A stretch of DNA of 34,876 bases from Desulfobacteraceae bacterium. Lineage in GTDB: Bacteria; Desulfobacterota; Desulfobacteria; Desulfobacterales; Desulfosalsimonadaceae. Each line of letters starts with the position of its first letter. Positions within the stretch are counted from its first letter, which is position 1. Shown here piece by piece: positions 33,276-34,876 of this stretch. The notes below the pieces were generated by a model. That model was not told the DNA's origin. It worked only from the letters and a program-made list of their open reading frames with translations, and did no database searches. Location of the stretch: positions 1-34,876 of the forward strand of contig JAQIBZ010000266.1 of assembly GCA_027858815.1 (NCBI GenBank). The letters run 5' to 3'. Made by a program: the position numbers and the translations under genes.

Positions 33276-33311
33276 GGTGATAAACTGTCTGAAAATAATT
33301 CAGTTTTTCTC

Positions 33312-33340
33312 TTGACATCCGGATAGATTTTCATTAATTA
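33312..33340 (+). promoter_or_regulatory. Sigma-70 promoter of rplM-rpsI
   Basis: TTGACA (33312-33317), 17 bases, then TAATTA, 35 bases before the rplM start. The spacing is ideal. Confidence 0.55.
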
Positions 33341-33374
33341 TCACAAATTAAATTTTTGACAGGAGTTATATACA

Positions 33375-33821
33375 GTGAAGAAATATACGTACAGTGCCAA
33401 GCGGGGCGATATTCAGGAAAAATGGTGGGTTGTAGATGCAGAAGGAATGGTTCTCGGACGTCTTGCCAGTGTTGTGGCATCAAGATTAAGGGGAAAACAT
33501 AATCCTCTGTTCACGCCTCATGTGGATTGCGGTGATTTTATGGTTGTGGTGAATGCAGATAAAATTGTTTTAACCGGTAGAAAATTAAAACAGAAAATCT
33601 ATTATCGTCACAGTGGATATATCGGTGGTTTAACAGAGATAACCGCTGAAAAGCTTCTTGAAAAAAGACCTGAAGATCTTGTTCGGTTTGCAGTCAAAGG
33701 GATGCTTCCGAAAAATTCACTGGGTCGTTCAATGTTCAGCAAGCTGAAAGTTTATGCTGGCGAAGAACATCCGCACAAGGCGCAACAGCCACAAGTTTTT
33801 GATATTAGGGCAAGTGTTTAA
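33375..33821 (+). CDS. rplM: 50S ribosomal protein L13 (uL13)
   Basis: The 148-residue protein matches L13: [47 protein letters not shown], the [11 protein letters not shown] element and [20 protein letters not shown]. It is an early-assembling protein of the 50S subunit. The start is GTG with AGGAGT eight bases ahead. rpsI follows after 41 bases in the conserved rplM-rpsI pair. Confidence 0.98.
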   Translation: MKKYTYSAKRGDIQEKWWVVDAEGMVLGRLASVVASRLRGKHNPLFTPHVDCGDFMVVVNADKIVLTGRKLKQKIYYRHSGYIGGLTEITAEKLLEKRPEDLVRFAVKGMLPKNSLGRSMFSKLKVYAGEEHPHKAQQPQVFDIRASV

Positions 33822-33862
33822 GAAATATATATTTTAATCATTATATTGGAGCAAAGCGTTTA

Positions 33863-34258
33863 ATGGGACAAGAAAATATTTACTATGCAACCGGACGGCG
33901 TAAAACTGCTGTTGCAAGAACATGGATGACACCCGGAAAAGGCGAAATTATTATCAATAACAAGCCAATGGATGAATATTTCAGAGTGGATTCCGCAAAG
34001 CAGCTTACCGCACAACCCCTTGAATTGACCAATACCGTTGGTGAGTTCGATATCCGTGTTAATGTAAAAGGTGGCGGAACGGTAGGGCAGGCCGGAGCTG
34101 TTCGTCATGGTATTACTCAGGCCCTTTTTCAGGTGAACCCGGATTTCCGAGCGATTCTGAAAAGAGCGGGTTTTGTAAAACGCGATCCACGAAAGAAAGA
34201 GCGAAAGAAATACGGGCAGAAAGGTGCCCGCGCGAGATTTCAGTTTTCAAAACGTTAA
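33863..34258 (+). CDS. rpsI: 30S ribosomal protein S9 (uS9)
   Basis: The 131-residue protein matches S9: YYATGRRKTAVARTWM at the start, the GGGTVGQAGAVRHGITQAL core and the basic tail ending RARFQFSKR that reaches the P-site tRNA. GGAG lies about ten bases ahead of the ATG. It is cotranscribed with rplM and ends before an intrinsic terminator. Confidence 0.98.
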   Translation: MGQENIYYATGRRKTAVARTWMTPGKGEIIINNKPMDEYFRVDSAKQLTAQPLELTNTVGEFDIRVNVKGGGTVGQAGAVRHGITQALFQVNPDFRAILKRAGFVKRDPRKKERKKYGQKGARARFQFSKR

Positions 34259-34283
34259 AATCTATTTGTTATATAAAATTTTT

Positions 34284-34319
34284 AAGGGGACTCGGTTTAC
34301 CGGTCCCCTTTTTTTGTTT
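34284..34319 (+). terminator. Intrinsic terminator after rpsI
   Basis: AAGGGGAC pairs with GTCCCCTT, with an inner CGGT/ACCG helix, followed by TTTTTTTG. It lies 25 bases after the rpsI stop. Confidence 0.95.
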
Positions 34320-34321
34320 GC

Positions 34322-34426
34322 CTCATGAGCCGGAGCAACCCGGAAATTGCGTTATTCAGCCATTGAAGTAAAGGACTACGTCTTCAGGCTGAAATGCCTT
34401 ATTTCTGAATTGCTCCAACTCATGAG
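34322..34426. repeat. Palindromic element with CTCATGAG ends
   Basis: CTCATGAG occurs at 34322-34329 and 34419-34426; inner arms include GGAGCAA/TTGCTCC and ATTCAGCC/GGCTGAA. The centre contains GAAGTAAAGGACTACGTCTTC, in which GAAG and CTTC pair; it resembles the centre of the element at 25349-25457. No coding capacity. Confidence 0.65.
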
Positions 34427-34435
34427 AATAGCGTG

Positions 34436-34876
34436 TTAGCTTTCTTCCCGGCATTGACCAATGGCAACCCGGTTTCGCCCTGAATCCTTGGCTTCATAAA
34501 GGGCATCGTCTGCATCTTTTATAAGTGCATCAGGCGTTAGATTCTGTGTAGGGATTATCGAAGATATACCAAGACTTAGCGTGATAAACGGTAATGCGGT
34601 TGATGCCTTATTCGGAATCTGGAGTTCCTCAACGGCTGCTCGTGCCGCTTCAGCCACTTTTTTTGCACCATGCAGGTCTGTGCTCGGCATGATAATGGCA
34701 AATTCTTCTCCTCCGTAGCGTGCAACCACGTCAATAGATCGTTTTACCGTCTCTGAGATTGCATCGGCAATGGCGCGAAGGCATCTGTCACCGTTTTGAT
34801 GGCCATATGTATCATTGTATGATTTAAAGCAATCCACGTCACACATAATCAAAGACATGGGCAGTCCTTCACGTTT
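34436..34876 (-). CDS. Diguanylate cyclase GGDEF domain, 5' end outside window
   Basis: The minus-strand frame is open to the window edge (codons for KREGLP precede the track's Met), so the N-terminal part is missing. The visible ~146 residues are a GGDEF domain: LSLIMCDVDCFKSYNDTYGHQNGD with the metal-binding Asp, ARYGGEEFAIIMP with the active-site GGEEF, and a final DALYEAKDSGRNRV. RSID lies five residues ahead of GGEEF and forms the inhibitory RxxD site. It should make cyclic di-GMP from two GTP and be product-inhibited. Any sensor or receiver domain lies outside. Confidence 0.93.
   Translation of the reverse strand, partial: KREGLPMSLIMCDVDCFKSYNDTYGHQNGDRCLRAIADAISETVKRSIDVVARYGGEEFAIIMPSTDLHGAKKVAEAARAAVEELQIPNKASTALPFITLSLGISSIIPTQNLTPDALIKDADDALYEAKDSGRNRVAIGQCREES

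Noticed and set aside
33101-33334. 77-aa minus-strand ORF upstream of rplM
   Set aside because: It lies within the long inverted repeat and has no coding signature.

Overview
The window reads like a chromosomal segment of a Gram-negative, moderately AT-rich deltaproteobacterium. Desulfobacterales (Desulfobacterota) is my best guess. The guess rests on overall gene style, a complete tol-pal envelope system, a DciA-type helicase loader and long palindromic intergenic elements; it is an inference, not a database result. Almost all genes are housekeeping genes. There is no phage, integrase, transposase, CRISPR array or rRNA operon.

Layout. Bases 1-5040 hold the end of an unknown gene, a large AsmA-like envelope protein and, on the minus strand, a PepP-type aminopeptidase. 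Bases 5220-5479 hold a cobalamin riboswitch followed by an intrinsic terminator, placed directly ahead of a MIF-like tautomerase and a Nudix hydrolase. Bases 6472-9937 (minus) hold an apparent signalling operon: CheY-like regulator, 54-aa protein, a GspE/PilB-like protein whose ATPase motifs are all degraded, and a REC-histidine kinase fusion. htpG (minus, with a sigma-32-like promoter), a rhomboid protease and an HD phosphohydrolase follow. Bases 14218-17527 carry an HTH-EIIA fusion, a ClC chloride protein with CBS domains and a universal stress protein. Two tRNA-Ser genes, a TrmN6-like methyltransferase and dciA lie on the minus strand up to 18972.

From 19489 the strand is mostly plus: hflKC, then a 31-codon minus-strand gene for a bS22/AURKAIP1-COX24-type ribosomal protein that the ORF track misses, a HELIH-containing protein of unknown function, an FmdB zinc ribbon, groES-groEL, tolQ-tolR-tolA-tolB-pal-cpoB, ruvC-ruvA-ruvB and rplM-rpsI. 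The window ends inside a minus-strand GGDEF diguanylate cyclase.

Functional themes are envelope integrity (AsmA-like, Tol-Pal, HflKC, rhomboid), protein quality control (HtpG, GroESL, HflKC), Holliday-junction processing and translation. The best candidates for something undescribed are the pseudo-GspE signalling operon and the B12-riboswitch control of a tautomerase/Nudix pair. The intergenic regions contain at least five separate palindromic elements; two share an exact GTAC-N5-GTAC core and a third has a degenerate version.
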